DNA of 64,000 bases from Acanthopleura granulata (GCA_016165875.1 JABBOT010000003.1:26554983-26618982), one strand, 5' to 3'; shown: positions 1 through 12,000, counted from the first letter of the stretch. Made by a program: numbers and translations. The notes: a model not told the origin generated them from the sequence alone.

Positions 1-1153
1 TTCCTTTATTGATGATGGTTCTCCTCAGAGGTTAGTGTTGGTTAGTGCAATTGCTCAAATAGTACATCTGAAAATACAAGACTAAACGTAGTCTTGACAT
101 TGCATGCCCGTATCATGAAACTTTGTTGTTTTGTTTTTCTTTCAGACATGTATTACATACAAGTCTAAGAAGCGTGCTGTTCTATTTAATCTGCACTTAC
201 CTTTATACATCTTTCCAGGCAAGAAGAACAAGGTGAACACTCACTACGTCTACAGTATTAACGATGTACAGAAAGCTCTGGCCAGTAAGTTCCTTTCTCA
301 TTATTGAGTAATTGTATCCACGGTTTTGTCTTTCCTTTTTCTTTTCCTGCCCAGTTTTTTGTCCTTCCCTTTTCCTTTCCTGTCCAATTTTTGTCCTTCC
401 CTCTTTCTTTCCTGTCCAATCTTTTGTCCTTCCCTTTTCTTTTCTTGTCTAGGTTTTGGCGCCGACAATTTTCGATATCCCAACAATACTCCCTTGACTG
501 GGGGCGCTGCATGTCCATGCATTATTTCTAGCCATTTCCACTGTTTGTACTGATCATGTTCATTCGATAGTAACGATAATTGTCTTAGTGGATGGAAAAT
601 TGTACAGATGTTCATGTAATTTACAAATCTTTATAAGACTTGTATTCTGTTCTAGGAGGAAGACGCCGACATGGCTACAGCGCAAAACACTTCTCAGAAC
701 TGCAGAAATCCAAACAGAACAAGGACTCAGAAAAAGGTAAAGCGAAAGGAGGGTTTGATTTTTGGGTGTGTGCTGAGTTAATAAATAACTTCTAATTCAT
801 CACGATCCTTGCAGGCTAGAATATACTCACTGATGTTACAACACATATTACTAAATTTGAAATGCTTACCGTCGTAGGAAAAAAGAAACAAAAAACGAAA
901 AATATCTTTACATAAGTCAACGGGTAACAGACTTGACAGGCAGTTATTTGCTTGTGGTATCATATTGCATAAAATATCTGACTTCTTGTCATAATGGCTG
1001 CAATGTGAAGCCTGGTCTAACACGATGATTTGTGTTCCAGATGGCCCATCACCTCATTCAGCCTTTGGACACGGAGATTTCAATCAGACATTCAGAATCA
1101 TCGACGGCAAATTAGTCGTTCAGAAACTCAGGCGAGACCTGGAACTGCCATAA
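1..1153 (+). CDS. Small single-pass membrane protein, 3' part (5' part lies outside the window)
   Basis: Four exons are visible: 1-30 (partial, donor gttagt), 219-284, 656-736 and 1041-1153, ending in TAA. All junctions are GT-AG and all phases agree. The protein reads from a hydrophobic end (LPLLMMVLLR), which is the inner half of a membrane segment, into a basic cytoplasmic tail: GKKNKVN, then YVYSINDVQKALA, then a GRRRHG basic patch, and a C-terminus with FGHGDFNQTFRIIDGKLVVQ. The start, signal peptide and ectodomain must lie left of the window, by comparison with the complete paralogue at 54736-56834 on the other strand, which shares the exon structure. The family is not recognised and no enzymatic motif is visible. 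A receptor or adaptor-like role is only a guess. The exon calls are strong because the paralogue confirms each one. Confidence 0.85.
329..453 (+). repeat. Polypyrimidine minisatellite in an intron
   Basis: About four imperfect copies of a 30-35-bp C/T-rich unit (core TTTTGTCCTTCCC...TTTCCTGTCCAA) sit in the 285-655 intron. The lysine- or phenylalanine-rich ORFs in this stretch are products of the repeat and not genes. Confidence 0.75.
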
Positions 1154-1364
1154 TCTCTGGACAGCTGTAGTTCATATGTACTGTATAATTGAAATTTGTT
1201 TTCACCATTTACATACAGTACTCTTTGAATATATTCGTATTCTATTTAAATTTCACATCATTTTCTTTAAATTAAAATAACCGAAATTTATGGCAAAAGC
1301 GTATATGAAAATCACAAGATGGAATGGAATGGTATCAATACACAATGTACACTATTTTGATGAC

Positions 1365-1370
1365 AATAAA
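1365..1370 (+). other. Poly(A) signal AATAAA of the 1-1153 gene
   Basis: AATAAA lies 212 nt after the TAA stop, in an AT-rich 3' untranslated stretch, on the strand of the gene. It is the first perfect hexamer after the stop. Confidence 0.5.
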
Positions 1371-1485
1371 CTGAATTTAAAATTACATTTATTTGTTTAT
1401 TTATATATTTATTTGTTTACTTTAGTTGCATTTTCTACTGTATACATTAGGTTAGTTTATTTATGACGGTGGTGAGATTTATCAG

Positions 1486-1687
1486 TGGAGGAAGACAAGC
1501 AGATCTCGAAGGTGAAACACTGCACCGCATCAGATATACTTGACAAACCTCATGACATAAAGTCGCAGCCGAACCAGCGTGAGCTGGATGAGAGCGTGCG
1601 ACCTCACAGTCATCTTCACAATACCAAAGATCCCTTCACCTCTTCTGATACTACAAGCCTCCTCACAAGCTTGTCTGCACTGCCCAG
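1486..1687 (+). CDS. Candidate internal or alternative exon, unknown protein
   Basis: This is a 202-nt open stretch with a protein-like, polar composition (contains VEEDKQISKVKH and a Ser/Thr-rich end TSSDTTSLLTSLSALP). It is bounded by 'atcag' on the left and a good donor CCCAG|GTGAGA on the right. Its incoming phase matches the donor at 736 of the upstream gene (AAA G + TG GAG), so it could replace the 1041-1153 terminal exon in an alternative transcript. It could equally belong to another gene or be chance. No downstream partner exon was identified. The acceptor has only a weak pyrimidine tract. Confidence 0.35.
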
Positions 1688-1699
1688 GTGAGACGGACA

Positions 1700-3140
1700 C
1701 TCTGATTGGTCACATTAACGCCTTCACCCTATCACCTCATTGGTCGAAATGAATTTTTGAATTGAACTCGAATTATCTACCAAAGATACCAAAATCGAAC
1801 TCTTCTTTCGGACATCTTGGAGAAGGTCCCAGAGAAAAGATTTAGTTGACCAAGGGATGATCTGTTAAGCCAGGATATAAACAGGATATGTAACACTGTA
1901 ACTGTTCATGTTGTTATAGTTACACAAGGCACCGGCCTTCTATTGGAAATAATTTTGGTTGTAAACTATGTTACTGTACTTCATATCGACGGATGAACGA
2001 AGGAATGTCGTTGGAATAAAGCCCTCTGCCATGGAAACAGTTATATAGTCAGCTAATCGAAAATAAGTCCAACTGAAAGCGTTGCGTTTGTATAGGCCTA
2101 CATATATATGGCTTGCTGTTGTGTTAATAATTAATCATTAATAAAATGTGCCCTGAAATATTTATTCAGACAGTATATACAGTATGTAAACATTAAAGCT
2201 TTACACTCGCGACGATACGGCTGGAATACTGCCAAGTTGGCGTAATCATTCATCCACTCAAGCTTTTCAACCTGAGCTGTGATGATCTGCATTGCTCATT
2301 CAATTTTTCTTGCTGAGGCAAATTACAGATAAACATGGAAGGAAAAGCCATGTGTGTTTGTGAGTTTGCTCGATTTAGGGGTTATGCACTAGGAAAATAT
2401 AATATTCTGTGGCTGGAAGTTTGGTATTAATTTCCAAGTTTCCATCTTGCCTGACGTGTTTTCCTTTTTCTGTCAACTGGGATAATAAATCTGGTGCAAA
2501 AACATACAGATAAATGTATTTTTGTGGTTCCAGTTTTCTAAGCTCCTTGCATACAACATCATCTTTTTTTCTGTGTCTCTACATGTCAGTTTTTACGAGA
2601 TGAAGTCGGAGAGAATGTCAGCTTATAACAGAAGCACTATTACATAAACTTTTTGGTTAAAAAGTATATATCGATTAAACTGTGAAAGCCACACTAATTT
2701 TTAACTTCAATTAATGCAAAACTCTCTGCAGAACAAGCGCAAAATTGGCTATATCGTTGCGTCATAGTTGTCTCCTGGTCCCGTGTTCAGTGAATATTCC
2801 ATGTTAATACATAGAATGTGAAAAAATTTGACCCACTAACCGTAACCGACTGCGACAGTCCAACCGATCGACCGATAGAGAGAGTCACATTGATATACTT
2901 GCGTGTATACAAATCTTCGTGTGGCAGCTAAAAGCCAAGGCAAATTTGCAATACTTGTGCCATGAAAAGGATGATGTTATCTTGGTAGTGGAACAATCAA
3001 TATTTTGCGAGACTGAGTACCCATGTGTTCTGTCCATACGCGTTTTTTGGTAGATTTATACATCCTCTTAGAACTTAACGGTCATGATTAGTATTATTCA
3101 TTTGCCGCCTTGCCACAAAGTCCATTCGTGGGAGACTAAC
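1700..3140. other. Non-coding spacer
   Basis: There is no ORF with coding character, no splice-bounded exon, and no SINE or satellite copy that I can see. The sequence is AT-rich and unique in the window. Confidence 0.5.
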
Positions 3141-3170
3141 AAGAGGTGACGGTCTGTTGTCACCAAGACC

Positions 3171-3396
3171 TCACAAACAGCGTGAAACTGTCCAGGCTAG
3201 GCCTCACAACCAGTGAGACACTGTCCAGACTAGGCCTTACAACCAGTGAGACACTGTCCAAGCTAGGCCTCACAACCAGTGAGTCACTCTCCAGGCTAGG
3301 CCTTACAACCAGTGAGACACTGTCCAGGCTAGGCCTAACAGTGAGACAGTGTCCAAGATAGGCCTCACAAACAGTGAGGCACTGCCCAAGCTAGGT
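3171..3396 (+). repeat. 33-bp minisatellite, about 7 copies
   Basis: Seven tandem copies of a 33-bp unit (core CACAACCAGTGAGACACTG followed by TCCAGGCTAGGCC), with one copy shortened to 29 bp. Because 33 is divisible by 3, it produces a false repetitive ORF with period LTTSETLSRLG. It abuts the left edge of the tandem duplication. Confidence 0.9.
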
Positions 3397-3436
3397 TTAA
3401 CTCGCTCCTCTTTCTGTTCACTAGGTCAGAGAGCCT

Positions 3437-5480
3437 ATGAAATGAGATATTTATTTATTCAGTAAGTTGATGTTTTATATACGCTAGTAAATAGCCTCAA
3501 GCATATTGCACTTGTATCAGCACGGTCGACTTTATGCCTTAATTAAACGGGAGAGACAGTGCACAAAGATACCTCATGGACTCAACTTCCTTCTGACACA
3601 GAGCTGAAGGAACCCAAAAAGATACTGAAAAAACTTGAGAAAAAAAATGTGATTCAGATTTTTTTCGCTTTTTTGCCGATAGCTCATGAATCCAACGAAA
3701 GACTATTGATTGGCCCCTGTATCTTTACATTAGTGCATCTTCCTATAAAATAAACCAATTAAGGTATTCCATGCACGCATGCATACATACATGCTGTTAC
3801 ACGCATGGCTGGTTGTATTGATAAGGCATTAAAAGGAGAACATAAGAATTCTCGACCAAATTCAAGTGGAATCGTTTTTATACCCTGGAAACCTGTTGAT
3901 ATCGTACAAATGTCCACATTCATCCTAAACCTTTCAGACGAATTTGACGTATTTAGCAGCTGCAAAATCTGCAGACCACAAAGATTTCCCTTTGGGGTAC
4001 AGAAGTGTCATCTTCTGGGAGGTTTTCATAACATCATTACATCTTAGTATCACTTCACCCTCTCATTATGGCATTTTCGAGTGCAATTTGTACGACAATG
4101 CCATTAAAAGCTGAAATGTTTAGCTCAGTTTCTTTGAACACAACACAGAAAGGAAATGAATTGTCTTGACCAAGCAATAACACGATGACTTTAAAAATAT
4201 CACTCAACCCTTATTTTTTTTAAAAAGGAATGTTTTTCTCTAATCAGAAAATGTATGATCAGGTCACATGTTCTTTGAATGAAATTCTACGACTGGAACT
4301 GTCTGGCACACAATGGCTGATCTCGCAGAGGTCTTTGGATTCAGTCAAGGTTATCCTGTGTTCAGAGATGGTATCGCCATCTGAGGCCAGGGCAGGTTAT
4401 TTCGCTGACTTTAAAAACAGGGGTTTCATCTCCTCGAGTTTAACATTAGGATTGGTGTTTTGGGGCTACCATACTTTCGGGTTTATGTTATCTTTTCGAC
4501 AGTTATACTCCACTGTGACGATCAGGATTAAGTTTTATTTACTATGCATAATGGTATCCTAGGCAAAAGATGATATCATTTTATTAATTTGTTTATTTAT
4601 TCGGATGGTATTTTACGTCGCACGTATTGATATTCCACGAATAGGCCAAAAGTTGGATAGTAAATAAACAAATAAATATATAAAAGAAAAAACCGCTACC
4701 GCATTGATAAAATAATTATTCTTACGCTCATTAACCCCGCTTCTAGAAGGTACGTATCGTTCTTCACCAGTCTTAAATTCCTGTACCGAAAAGTACAAAT
4801 CTTAAAAAATCTGCCAGGGGCCAGTTTTGGTTTCGAGTAGATTTATATAGCGCTCTTAATTCACTGATGTTGTTCACAATCTATACATTCACCTTCATCT
4901 TTGTCAGTGAGTAAACTAAATCCAAAAATCCTCCTCAAGACTTTGGACATTGAGATTAATTGTCCTTGCTTCATTACTTCCATCGTTTTGTCTTTGTGAT
5001 TATTATTTCATAATCTTGTCTAAGATATTTACAGGAAATGTATTGTTCCTGAGAGGGAATCCGTGGAGTGCAATTTCTCGCATTCGTAACTGTATGGCGG
5101 GTAGGATATAAGTGAAAATATGCAAGGACAGAGTATTCGACAGAAACGAATCCATGTCATGTCATATTATTTAAACTAAAAAGTCCATCGCACCTTTTTA
5201 CTTCTGGTACACCGCTTCAACATGTAATCTACGTGTGGGTAACTATCATTACTGTAGGTAGTTAAATGTTCGTAAGGTTAAAATGACTTCGTGACATCTC
5301 TAGGCTTCAAATCATCGTCCTCTTGGAAGACCACTCATAGAACACAAATTTCGTCCTTTAAATAGGGAATCCTCAATGGCAACTTTATGTAGCATGCCTA
5401 TTAAGTTTTGGGTGTAAGTAATGTTTGTTTAAACGGACTATTTATTGGCTAGTATTTACTTCCGGTGTACGGCTTGAGGC
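3437..5480. other. Non-coding left arm of unit 1
   Basis: This stretch is alignable by eye with 17976-19650, 30484-31860 and 43786-46450. The short ORFs here, including the 110-codon one at 4230-4562, are not preserved in the other copies and have no splice context, so I see no gene. Confidence 0.6.
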
Positions 5481-5489
5481 TCCGAAACT

Positions 5490-5675
5490 CGGAACGTTTA
5501 TACTGACACCGGGTCGACCAGTTTTGTTTACTCTAACCTCTTAATGCTGAGCGAAAAGCGAGGCAGCAACAAGTGCCATTTTGAAAGTCTTTGGTATCAC
5601 CCGACCGGGGCTTAAACCTGGAACTCCCAACCTCGTAGCGGATGCTTTCACCACTAGACCACAGAGGCGGTCCAA
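5490..5675 (-). mobile_element. SINE family 2, 3'-truncated copy
   Basis: Read on the minus strand it begins with a tRNA-like head: CCGCCTCTGTGGTCTAGTGG (A-box region) and a GGTTTAAGCC-type B box about 50 nt later. The body ends in GGTCGACCCGGTGTCAGTATAA. It interrupts sequence that is continuous in unit 3 (CTCCGAAACTCGGAACG), so it inserted after or during the duplications. Compare the longer copy at 19652-19960. Confidence 0.7.
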
Positions 5676-5879
5676 CATTATAAGACAGACAAGATATGGA
5701 TGTCAACTTCGGGCTTACACGAAACACTATGAGGACGCCGTAGAAAGTTAATATTTGAATTCAACTCTTTCTGTAGCCATGTCTACCAGATGTAGTCGTA
5801 TGTTATCAAAATTACCATTTTAACCCGCCTTTATCTTTATCCCTTATATCTGATACATCTGGCATAAAACGATTATTTA

Positions 5880-6076
5880 TTAATTTATTTATTTATTTAT
5901 ATATTTCATTGGTGTTTTGCGTCATACCCAAGAATATTTCACTCCTACGACGGCGGCCAGCATTATGGTGGGAGGAAAATCCGGAGGTTGCTGGCAGGCC
6001 TTCCCACGTACGGTCGGAGAGGAAGACAGCGACCGCATTAGCGGAAGGCTTCTGGGTCATTGCGCTGAGCTAGCGG
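5880..6076 (-). mobile_element. SINE family 1 copy
   Basis: The (AAAT)n tail is on the left, followed by the tail motif AAGAATATTTCACTCCTACG and body GGCGGCCAGCATTATGGTGG, then head remnants (TCATTGCGCTGAGCTAGCGG) on the right. The flanks match uninterrupted sequence at 49760-49860 in unit 4, so the insertion is unit-specific. Confidence 0.85.
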
Positions 6077-6710
6077 TTATTTATATCTTTGGCTTATATG
6101 ACAGTCTGTAATATTAATCGTTAGTTATATACTACGACCTTAGAACTTAATGAACTCTTGTTCATGGTTGTCAAGTAACTGGCGAAGGCCGTCGGTTTGT
6201 GAAAGGACTGCGTAGACGCCGATGAAACAAGGGAAACATTAAATAAATAAATGAATAAATAATAAATAAAAAAATAGATGAACAATAACTTGAATTACCT
6301 TCATTTTAAAAGGTGAGCCATATATACGTCACTTGTGGAACCACACTTCTGGAACGTCAATTTATGCGTCAATTAAGGAACTTCTGGAGTTTTGCGTTCA
6401 TTTATTTGGGGAATTCCTTTGGACCTCATAGGTCCAGAAATGAAGTGATGTATACCTCATTGTTGTGTGCTGATGAAAGTGTCTGACTGGGAAAACCGGA
6501 TGCAGTAAGTTTTCATCCTGAGAGACATTCGCCGCCATGCATTAATAATGATGCGGGTGATTCACAAGTTTCGTCTTCCATCGGAATTCAACATCCGATA
6601 TCCACAGGATTTATTGTTTAAGCTTGGCTTCCGCTCCTTGGACCGACGTCCTGTAACCTTCGACAGGGGAGATTACTCCAATGAAATCAGCTACCTGAAG
6701 TTGGTTCATG

Positions 6711-6815
6711 GTTCCCGTTTTCCAGTTCCCAATTCTCCGATCCCAGCTCCTAGTTCTCCATTCTCCCTTCCCAGTTCTCAGTTTCCTATTCCAAGTTTCC
6801 AGTTCTCTGTTTTTT
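6711..6815 (+). repeat. TTCCCAGTTC-type short tandem repeat
   Basis: A degenerate array of 7-10-bp units such as TTCCCAGTTC and CTCAGTTTCC. The same block directly precedes a satellite leader at 20528, 33603 and 43036. Confidence 0.75.
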
Positions 6816-6826
6816 ATTGACCAACA

Positions 6827-7675
6827 GATAGCACATCATATAATCTGCCTCAGAGCAAATTAATTCATGTGTAGACTCTTCTTTCGAAAGTACCAATCTG
6901 CAATATCAGATATAAGCATCACACGGCATACCACAAAGCCTGTAAACAATAAAATTTAAAAAATTTTCCTTGGTTATCCTGCTTCCTGTATTACTTCTTT
7001 CTTTCGCATATGCCCACATTTCAACAAAATTAAAAAATTTTCAGAAATTTAGTGTTATCCTGTGCCAGGTAACAACCTATATCATTACAAAGGGAAATGT
7101 CTGGAAAATCACATGTCATATGACGAAAACCTGACACAGACTAAATTATTTCCTGTAAATAATCTTCTTTAGCGTACACCCTTCTCCCAGGTAACAATAA
7201 ACATGTCACATAAAGTCACATAAATTCAGTGTTATCCTGTGCCAGGCAGCAACCTGTATCATTACAAATGTATGAGGCCTCACATGCTATACGACACAGC
7301 TTGGCACACAGCAAATTACTTTCTGTAAGTACTCTTCTTTCGCGTCTACCAGCCTCCCAGGTAGCTAAAAAAAAAATAAAAAAATAAAATATTCCCATAA
7401 ATTCAGTGTTATCGTGTGACAGCGAACAGCCTACATCATTAAAGAGAGAAATGTAATGCCATATAACACAATCTTGCACAGAGTAAATTATATCCTGTAA
7501 ATACCCTTCTTTCGCGTATACCCACCTCCTGGTATCAATAAAATTTAAAAATTCCCATAAATTCAGTGTTATCCTGTTTCAGGCAACAACCTATATCATT
7601 GTCAAGGGAACTGTATGCGGAATCACAAGCTATATGATATACGTCCTGGCACAGGGTAAATTATTTCGACCCATT
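6827..7675 (+). repeat. 160-178-bp satellite array, unit 1 left
   Basis: A leader (GCACATCATATAATCTGCCT...) is followed by about four to five tandem monomers. Each monomer carries ATTCAGTGTTATCCTGTGCC, AACAACCTATATCATTACAA, a CACAGAGTAAATTA motif, TACTCTTCTTTCGCGTATAC and CCAATAAAATTTAAAA-like A-rich sequence. Successive ATTCAGTGTT motifs at 7224, 7401 and 7561 give periods of 177 and 160 bp. A small SINE-1 fragment follows (about 7676-7712). ORFs in the array are artefacts. Confidence 0.85.
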
Positions 7676-7719
7676 AACCCACGACCATTTGGAGGTTGAT
7701 GGCAGACCTATGTTGATAT

Positions 7720-8665
7720 CAGTACGGCCTTTCACACTGTAGTGCACTACCTATTTCCTGGCTCGCTGCCTCTGTGGTATAACTCTTTCTTGAAACGCAC
7801 AACGTAGCTTGTGGTGATCGCGGGTTAGATGTAACATCTAACATATATTAGGCCCTTTCTTATTTGTAACTTATGTAAATTCTGTGCCAGATGTTTGTCA
7901 CAATTCCGCTTACTAACATATGTACCATAATCGACATGGCCTTTTGATATACAAGAGTGGGTTGAATTTTCTCCATTTTTTCTGGAAATCTTTATGTATT
8001 TTTAAACCTTGATCTTGAAGTTGTTCCATAAGCCATAGTGTATGCCTCTACATTGTTTCCCTTAACTGTTCTCACCTATATGAAAACCATTGTATTCTTG
8101 CAAGGTGTATAAAGGGGACCTGTAAAGTAGGCCTCAGTATGTATATATAATAGTCATTTTCTCGGGAGAAACATTTACTCTGTTGAAAGTGATAGGTTAT
8201 GACCGTAACGTTGGTGCTAAAATATACAAAAGTTCTTCCGGCAGATCAATCTCATATTTTATTTTATTTACGGTACAGATAATTCATACCATCAGAGCAT
8301 TTTATAAACTTATTTGATTCAGCTTATATCGATTTATAGGCTAATCGGAACTTCCCTCGATCACGCAACTGGTAAATACTCAAGTGTACGCATTTATATA
8401 AACACTAACGATACTACCATGGTAGAATTTCTCGGAGCGGGTTTCTAGAACACACAAAGAGCGGCCTTAACCTCAGCCAATAGCTTTTTATACATTTATA
8501 ATATGTTTACGTCATTGTTTTTCTGTATGCAATTTAATACCAAATATTTTTTATTTGATAATTTAAAAAAATACAACATAATTATAATTCATTTGTTATT
8601 TTATTGATTACAAGAATGTATACATCATTGAGACGGAGTCTGTAAGTGCCCATTGGTCATCCTGG
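7720..8665. other. Non-coding, conserved with unit 3
   Basis: This aligns with 34978-35900 in unit 3 (for example GGTTATGACCGTAACGTT in both). It is absent from unit 2 by deletion. No coding signal was seen. Confidence 0.5.
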
Positions 8666-8667
8666 AA

Positions 8668-8932
8668 ATATTTATTTATTTATTTTATTGTGTTTTACGT
8701 CGTATTCAAGAATATTTCACTTATACGACGGCGGCCAGCATTATGGTGGGGGGAGGAGGTGCGGAGACCGGGGGAAATCCACGACCATTCGCAGGCTGCT
8801 GGCAGCCCTTCCCACGTGCGGCGGGAGAGGAAGCCAGCATGAGTTTGACTTCAACTCACAGCGACCGCATTGGTGAGAGGCACAGGGTCTATCGCCGCCT
8901 CGGTGCACTAACCCCCTCGGCTTTCTGGAAAT
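8668..8932 (-). mobile_element. SINE family 1, copy just 3' of esterase A
   Basis: A near full-length minus-strand SINE: tail (TATTTATTTATTTTATTG, CAAGAATATTTCACTTATACG) at left, body GGCGGCCAGCATTATGGTGG, B-box complement TGACTTCAACTCACAGCGACC and head at right. Counterparts at the same place in unit 2 (20871-21006, truncated) and unit 3 (35908-36145) show that it was inserted before the units multiplied. Confidence 0.85.
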
Positions 8933-8988
8933 AAACATAAATATAAACATAAATATAAACACGATCTCTTGGTACATTTCAAGTAATC

Positions 8989-8994
8989 TTTAAT
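8989..8994 (-). other. Poly(A) signal ATTAAA of esterase A
   Basis: ATTAAA on the minus strand lies about 90 nt after the stop of the second exon. It is conserved at 21067-21072 and 36205-36210 for the other two copies. Confidence 0.5.
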
Positions 8995-9084
8995 TTCCCA
9001 GCTTGCATGGAATCAAATATATGGTTATACAGCCAGGAAAATTCCTGCTAAAAATTCATTTGTATGTGTAAAGGAAACTCGTCT

Positions 9085-12000
9085 TTAACTACATTCTACC
9101 CGAATCGGCTTTTGTCGGAAAATCTCCATTTGTTTTGGGAGATACTGCAGCCAGAATTCCACTCTGTCATTATACACCCGATGTCCCACAGAATCCGACG
9201 TCATCCCAGTGTGAAGCCTCAAGTAACTCTCTGTACCTAGTTCGAACCTCGGCCAATTTACGTAAATTGATCCGGCTGCCGGGTCATTTGGATCTCTGAA
9301 GAAACGAAAAGACAAAGTAACTGAAATGTAAATAGTGAATGCAATTTTCCGGAGACCGACACACGTTAAACTTTGTGTAAGATATTAAAGTACATCCTAG
9401 GCATGTGCTGTGCAAATGTTTGCAACTTTTGAGATATCTGGTAGGATCTTTTTAGCCAATATATATGAAACTGTAAAAGGAATTCCCTTTCTTACAAGGT
9501 TACTTCATCTAAGAAACAGCATATGGATATCTCTACTTTAAATATAAGTTCAGACAGAAATGTAATATTTTGATTTAAGCAGTAGTAATCTCATGACCCA
9601 CAAAGTGGAAGAAGTAGGTTACCAGCAATTGCGTTGCACATTACAATCATACAATCTCAAACTACTTTCCACATTTCGTTTTATCTGTTATTTATTTAAC
9701 GCCTTAAACATCACTTCGATCAACTAGTACAGCTTTTCGAAAATATTTGTGTGTCTGTGACTGAGTACGAACTCTACACACACTTTCATGACTGCAGATG
9801 GGAAGTAGACGGAGCCCAGCAACGACAAGGCCTTTATGCAAGTACACCTTAGCTAAAGCGTTACTGTTGCGAGTAATCATACCGTCTTCAGGAATATTTT
9901 TTGTTGTATGTTAACACAGGGAATGGTGACAAAGAGACTGGGACGCGATGTCGTTGTGATTCCCACTACACTTGAAATCTTTGTTCATGAGAGCGGATTA
10001 TAATGAATCAAAGAAACTATAAAGAAATCAGAGAGTAATAAAATTGACTTTGTTCCCTGAGTGGCGAAATTACGTTCACTGTGTTTGGAAAACCATCAGT
10101 GGGACTCTAGAACGAGTTTTAATGCATGAGCTGTGTGGCACTGACATACTGCATGGATTGACTACACACACTCTGAGCTTGATTTTAATTCCATAGTAAT
10201 AAAGGTGAAAATAAAATAAAGTTTAAGTAGCTACATATGTGCTTTCCACTGTATAGCAGTTTTCCTTATACTTATATTTTACCTTACGTCTCGTTTAAAT
10301 TTCTGGCTATCAATCTTTGAAGAAACTCCATTGAACCAGATGCTGTCGGTTCACAGGATAATGAAAGGTAATGGCCTAGAAATGTTATCAAAAGCCGTAA
10401 GAATATATATTTTGCTTCCGGTTCAGGAGCTCTTCAGGTTTGACCTTGATACCCTGCTCTTTCGCTTAGGAACCCTTCAAATTCATCAAATTCCAGAGGC
10501 TAAACTTGCCTTTGGACTTAAACTCGAGGCCGGCTGGAAGAACTACGAACTTCGTACCTTTCATTCTTCTATGGCCGCTTTTCAGTTGCGTTCATCTAGG
10601 CACGTGCGACACAAGTCATTGAAGAAATAGGTGCGAAGGTAGGAGAAGGTGACTACGAACCTTTCAGTACTTGAATGATGGTTCATTTTGACAAGAGCCA
10701 CATTGCCCTCTTGGCCATAGATGTACACGTAGCATTTCTTACAGACCGACATGGATTTGATTTGACTATTAAACTATGTATACAATTTCATGTCCAATGT
10801 GAAGCGTGTTAACAATTTCGTGTTAACAAAATTTAACTAATAATCAATAGAGGGCCATCACACTTATTTACGGATTTAGGGCCGCAGCCAAAGAGAGATA
10901 TGGACTCTAACCTGAATTTCAAACTACGACTTATTGAACAATGTTAAATCTGTCTTCATATTGAATATAGAGGGAAATGTAGCATATGTATGCCATAAAA
11001 ACAGGTTTATCATAAACATGACAAGCATGTCATATATTCTTTTTCAAGAAACTGTTAGGCTTTTACGTTGCTGGTGCAGTGGTGTTACTCAGTTCAGATA
11101 ATAATGACATAGCTGCTCTGGAATCAAGTTCACATTCTTAACAAGAAGTGTAGTTTTTACCCAGTTTTGGCAAAGTTCGTCCAGTATCTCATCAACGCAT
11201 CACCCAGCTGCTTTTCCTCCTCTGTGATGCTGGGTATAATTCCTGCAAAGGGTAACCCAAACACAAAAGATATTTCATCGGCATGATCAGCTCCGGATCT
11301 CCACGGTGCGGCAGGCATCCATCCACCACGGTGATCATAGAGGTACATGAACGTCCCAGAGGACTTGACAGCAGACGAGTTCCAGTGTTCTCTCAAGAAG
11401 GCATGGGCTCTCGTGTACTGGACGATGGAAACAGTAAACATTTCATCAGCCATGAATTTGAGGAGCATTTGGGAGCGTATTATACCATCTTGTCGGGCAC
11501 TCCAGTTGGTGTACATAAACTTGAAAGCAGGTATTAATTTCTGGGCTAGGTGATGGTCTCCTTTCACATAAGAGCTCAAGGTGCTTGCCATAAATGTGTC
11601 GAACACCTTCTGGGTTATTCCTGTGGCGTCGTCCACGACTTCTCCGGATTCCAGAACGGGTGCCAAAAGCGATTTGAAAAATATTGCAGCTTCATCTGTG
11701 TTTTGGCCGATGATGAAGTCCAAGTGTGCAAATCGTCTGGCCACTGATGAGTTCACTTGAGTGGTGATCAGTTCAGTGGGGGTATAGGGCAAAAACTCTG
11801 TTCCGAGCACAGCGGTAAAGGCGTTTTCAGGCTGTATGAGGTGTTGACTTTCCACTATATCCTGAACGGTCTGATGTCGCAAACAGCTTATGAGATTCTC
11901 GTTCGTGCTTGTTGGACATCCAAGCCTTTTTCCCAAGTCCCTTGCTGCTTTTATGGGGTCTGGGGAAATGCTCCATGAAGCGAAAGCGCTTCCACTCTCA

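Noticed and set aside
258..615. Lys/Gly-rich minus-strand and Phe/Leu-rich plus-strand ORFs
   Set aside because: They are generated by the polypyrimidine minisatellite inside an intron.
3146..3361. Repetitive 71-codon ORF with period LTTSETLSRLG
   Set aside because: It is explained by a 33-bp minisatellite. There are no flanking splice sites or conserved start.
4230..4562. 110-codon plus-strand ORF
   Set aside because: It is interrupted in the homologous stretches at 18750, 31350 and 44540, and has no coding features.
6827..7675. CRISPR-like regular repeats
   Set aside because: Monomers are tandem without unique spacers and the window is clearly eukaryotic.
10331..10630. 99-codon plus-strand ORF in the esterase intron, repeated at 22330 and 37520
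   Set aside because: Differences among copies are mostly amino-acid changing, the C-terminus is frameshifted in unit 3, and there is no splice or promoter context. It is kept only as a conserved block.
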